From: Acidobacteriota bacterium
GTDB lineage: Bacteria; Acidobacteriota; Terriglobia; UBA7540
NCBI GenBank assembly: GCA_021789565.1
Contig: JAJYJL010000042.1
Location: 1 to 16,526 of the forward strand
Direction of reading: 5' to 3'
DNA: 16,526 bases
Shown here: positions 14,506 through 16,526 of the stretch, piece after piece
How the letters are laid out: every line of letters begins with the position of its first letter
Position numbering within the stretch: position 1 is the stretch's first letter
Position numbers and translations under genes: made by a program
Notes under the pieces: model-generated
Told to the model about the DNA's origin: nothing
Databases searched by the model: none
Seen by the model: the letters and a program-made list of their open reading frames with translations, nothing else

Positions 14506-16404
14506 ATGGCGCCAGAAAACGCGCCACAACTCCACCTGTTGTCGCACGAACCTCGCCACAAGGCATTGAGGGGTGGTCTCGCCACGTTACTGCGCAGGAT
14601 CCCTGCCCCAGGGAAGCAGGCTGCCTCCAGCCAGAACGGCAACGGCAACAACCACAAGATCCCTCAAATCAGTCTTTTGTCGCACGAACCCAGGCGCAAA
14701 GTTCTGACCGGTGGATTGGCAACATTGCTGCGGAAACACCCGCCCCTGTCACCGGTCGTTTATCAGCACATTGCAGGGAATGGCCATCATATACCCGGTT
14801 TCCGGCTTCTTTCCCACGAGCCGCGCAGACGAGCCATCCGCAGCGGCTTCAAGTCCCTATTTTTGAAGACGCCGCCGCCGCAACCCCTGATTGTTGGGCG
14901 GGAAGAAGTTGGGGCCCGCGGCGGGCCCAGATTGACAGCCTTCCTATCTTCGTGCCTGCTCCATTTCTCAGTCGTCTTTTTTCTGTTGGAAGTGCCTTTC
15001 CTGCTCCTGTTGCCGCGCCCGGCAGAAACCCTTCGGATGCCGCGAATTGTTTATGAATTCCACGAAATTGAACTGCCGAAGGACCTTCCGTCCGTAAAAC
15101 CGCCGGGGCCGGGGGGCCAACCGGGAAAAGGCACCGAGGCCAACAAACCTCCCGCGAAGGGAAGCACCGCGTATCATCCCCGCGCAACGGTCGTCTCGAA
15201 TCCGCCCAATCCCGACAACAATTTCCAAACGATCATTCAGCCCCGTGTTAATCCGGCCAAGAAGATCAACATCAACTTGCGTCTTCCAAACGTAGTGCTC
15301 GGCGGATCTTTGCCGGTGCCCGGACCGCCGCCGGTGGTTCCTCCGCCTCCCATTAAGCTCCCGGTCCCAACTACGTTGAAATCTCTGACGATCCCTAAGA
15401 CTACAGTTGTTTCGATGAAGCCGCCGGATTTAACCATCCCGGCTTCGGATATGCCGAATATGCCGGCGATTCCTGTCCCGCCACCACCACTCCCAACGCT
15501 CCAGAACCAGAAGGTAGCCCCCAAAGCTCTGGACATCACGGCTGTGGCAACACAGGGGGTTCAGGCCACGTCAAACGGATCCGTCGCGAGCTTGCTGTCA
15601 CTCAGCCTGACTCCCGGTCCGCCAAGTAATAAGCTGAGCATCCCCGCCGGAAATCGTTACGGTGCTTTTTCAATCTCGCCATCAGGTACCCATGCCGGAA
15701 CACCCAACGGCAGTGAAAATGGGAGCCCGTCTGGCGGTACCGGAGGCCCTGGCAACGGAGGCGATGCCAGTTCGGGAACCGGCACAGGGCACATCGGCGG
15801 AGGCGGAGGCGGCGCAGGCGTCAACGGGCTGGGCGTCTCCAGCAGTGGAAATCCGGGAACCGCCGGGACCGCCAACAATGGCCGCTTGCCGGCAAGCACA
15901 CTTGCAAAACTTGTTTTCCCCATCCTTCGTCCCCCACCGAAGAACCGCATTGCCATGGTCGTGACCGCAGGACCCGTGGGAGGAGGCGGACTGCACATAT
16001 TCGGGGTCCTCAAGGGTGGCAAGATCTACACCATCTTTCTCCCTATGCCGCTGAAAAACTGGATCCTGCAATATTCAATGGTGAATAGTCCGAATGCCGT
16101 ACCAAGGCAACAACAGAATGGCGCTACTCTCCAGATTGATTTCGGCATCGTGCCGCCGGCCGTTGAGAAGCGATTTGATTTTCACCGCCCTGATCTGACC
16201 ATGGAAGAGAAGAAGATGATGATCATACTTCACGGCTTCATTCGTGCAGACGGCTCCGTTGAGAACCTGACAGTTTACCAGGGAGTGCAAAACGTCGCCA
16301 ACCAGGCTGCTGTGGCCGCCTTTTCCAAATGGAAATTCCAGCCCGCCATCCGGAGCGGCAAACCCGTCCCCATAGAAGTTCTCCTGGGCATTCCTCTGAG
16401 CTGA
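14506..16404 (+). CDS. Large TonB-like energy transducer with triplicated N-terminal motif
   Basis: A 632-residue TonB-family protein. Such proteins link the inner-membrane proton-motive force to outer-membrane transporters. The order is: cytoplasmic N-terminus (1-142) with three copies of LLSHEPR; one membrane segment (about 143-169, LTAFLSSCLLHFSVVFFLLE); a long Pro-rich periplasmic part (about 190-340); a Gly/Ser-rich linker (about 400-460); a small unassigned domain (about 480-550); and the TonB C-terminal domain (about 558-632, with GFIRADGSVENLTVYQG and AFSKWKFQPAIRSGKPVPIEV). It is over twice the length of E. coli TonB. The ATG at 14506 has only a weak GGGGA about 12 bases upstream. 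No ExbB or ExbD gene is in view. It follows the polysaccharide export gene after 430 bases and may be a separate unit. Confidence 0.88.
   Translation: MAPENAPQLHLLSHEPRHKALRGGLATLLRRIPAPGKQAASSQNGNGNNHKIPQISLLSHEPRRKVLTGGLATLLRKHPPLSPVVYQHIAGNGHHIPGFRLLSHEPRRRAIRSGFKSLFLKTPPPQPLIVGREEVGARGGPRLTAFLSSCLLHFSVVFFLLEVPFLLLLPRPAETLRMPRIVYEFHEIELPKDLPSVKPPGPGGQPGKGTEANKPPAKGSTAYHPRATVVSNPPNPDNNFQTIIQPRVNPAKKININLRLPNVVLGGSLPVPGPPPVVPPPPIKLPVPTTLKSLTIPKTTVVSMKPPDLTIPASDMPNMPAIPVPPPPLPTLQNQKVAPKALDITAVATQGVQATSNGSVASLLSLSLTPGPPSNKLSIPAGNRYGAFSISPSGTHAGTPNGSENGSPSGGTGGPGNGGDASSGTGTGHIGGGGGGAGVNGLGVSSSGNPGTAGTANNGRLPASTLAKLVFPILRPPPKNRIAMVVTAGPVGGGGLHIFGVLKGGKIYTIFLPMPLKNWILQYSMVNSPNAVPRQQQNGATLQIDFGIVPPAVEKRFDFHRPDLTMEEKKMMIILHGFIRADGSVENLTVYQGVQNVANQAAVAAFSKWKFQPAIRSGKPVPIEVLLGIPLS
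14536..14865 (+). repeat. Three coding copies of the LLSHEPR motif
   Basis: Residues 11-30, 57-76 and 101-120 of the TonB-like protein align without gaps as LLSHEPR, then two basic residues, then a pattern of A/V-L/I-x-G/S-G-L/F-x-T/S-L-L/F-x-K/R. DNA positions are 14536-14595, 14674-14733 and 14806-14865, with steps of 138 and 132 bases. The first two copies share CTNTTGTCGCACGAACC almost exactly, while the third has diverged, so this is an old internal triplication. Confidence 0.85.
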
Positions 16405-16526
16405 CCGCGCCGCAGAGATGTCCCGCTAAAGACCATCCGGAATCAACTTTAAGGTGGTGACGAGGTTCCCTGTCCGACTAATGTCCTCCGAGCGTGGACT
16501 TCGCGGGCGCCGGTGGAAATAAAACG
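16405..16526. other. Right edge, no gene seen
   Basis: The 122 bases after the TonB-like stop carry no recognisable gene start or terminator. An AAGGTGGTGACG near 16450 resembles a ribosome binding site, but no start codon at the right distance opens a recognisable protein within the window. Confidence 0.4.

Overview
The window is about 16.5 kb of moderately GC-rich bacterial chromosome. Gene content suggests a soil-type Acidobacteriota: a TonB-like protein with an acidobacterial-looking N-terminus, a degenerate receiver protein of a type I associate with that phylum, DUF4337 and DUF1003 membrane proteins, and a secreted PIG-L deacetylase. This assignment is inference from family resemblance; there is no rRNA, tRNA or other marker gene to settle it. 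I see no CRISPR array, phage, transposase or integrase.

Layout. (1) 172-4102, minus strand: a tightly packed run read right to left: an unknown small protein, a zinc-ribbon protein, a methylthioribose-kinase-like phosphotransferase, a divergent enolase, and, after a 155-base gap, an exported M48 metalloprotease. The first three genes overlap by 4 bases at each junction and the enolase follows the kinase after 25 bases. (2) 4164-5358: a molybdopterin oxidoreductase of the sulfite-oxidase/MsrP type reads divergently from that run and converges on a 49-residue YHS-domain metal-binding protein. (3) 5359-6792: a gene-poor stretch with a GGGTTCG-rich repeat array at a 66-base period, two abutting inverted repeats and the C-terminal remnant of a sirtuin. 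(4) 6793-9179: a 74-residue unknown protein, a DUF4337 membrane protein and a DUF1003 membrane protein carrying a cyclic-nucleotide-binding-like sensor domain. (5) 9180-11185: an ECF-type sigma factor with a candidate promoter and repeated GTCAGG boxes, then a stand-alone receiver protein lacking its phosphoacceptor aspartate. (6) 11297-16404: a secreted PIG-L deacetylase (minus), a Wza-type polysaccharide export protein (plus) and a large TonB-like protein with a triplicated LLSHEPR motif (plus).

Functional reading. Much of the right half concerns the cell envelope (deacetylase, capsule/EPS export channel, TonB-like energy transducer) plus regulators whose sensor residues have diverged. The best candidate for something undescribed is the kinase plus divergent enolase pair: the enolase keeps its metal ligands and catalytic lysine but has changed several active-site residues, and it is adjacent to a small-molecule kinase, so the two may act in one non-glycolytic pathway. 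Other points worth a second look are the triplicated motif in the TonB-like protein, the Ser-for-Asp receiver, the CNB domain without nucleotide-phosphate ligands, the GGGTTCG array, and the GTCAGG-box promoter in front of the sigma factor.
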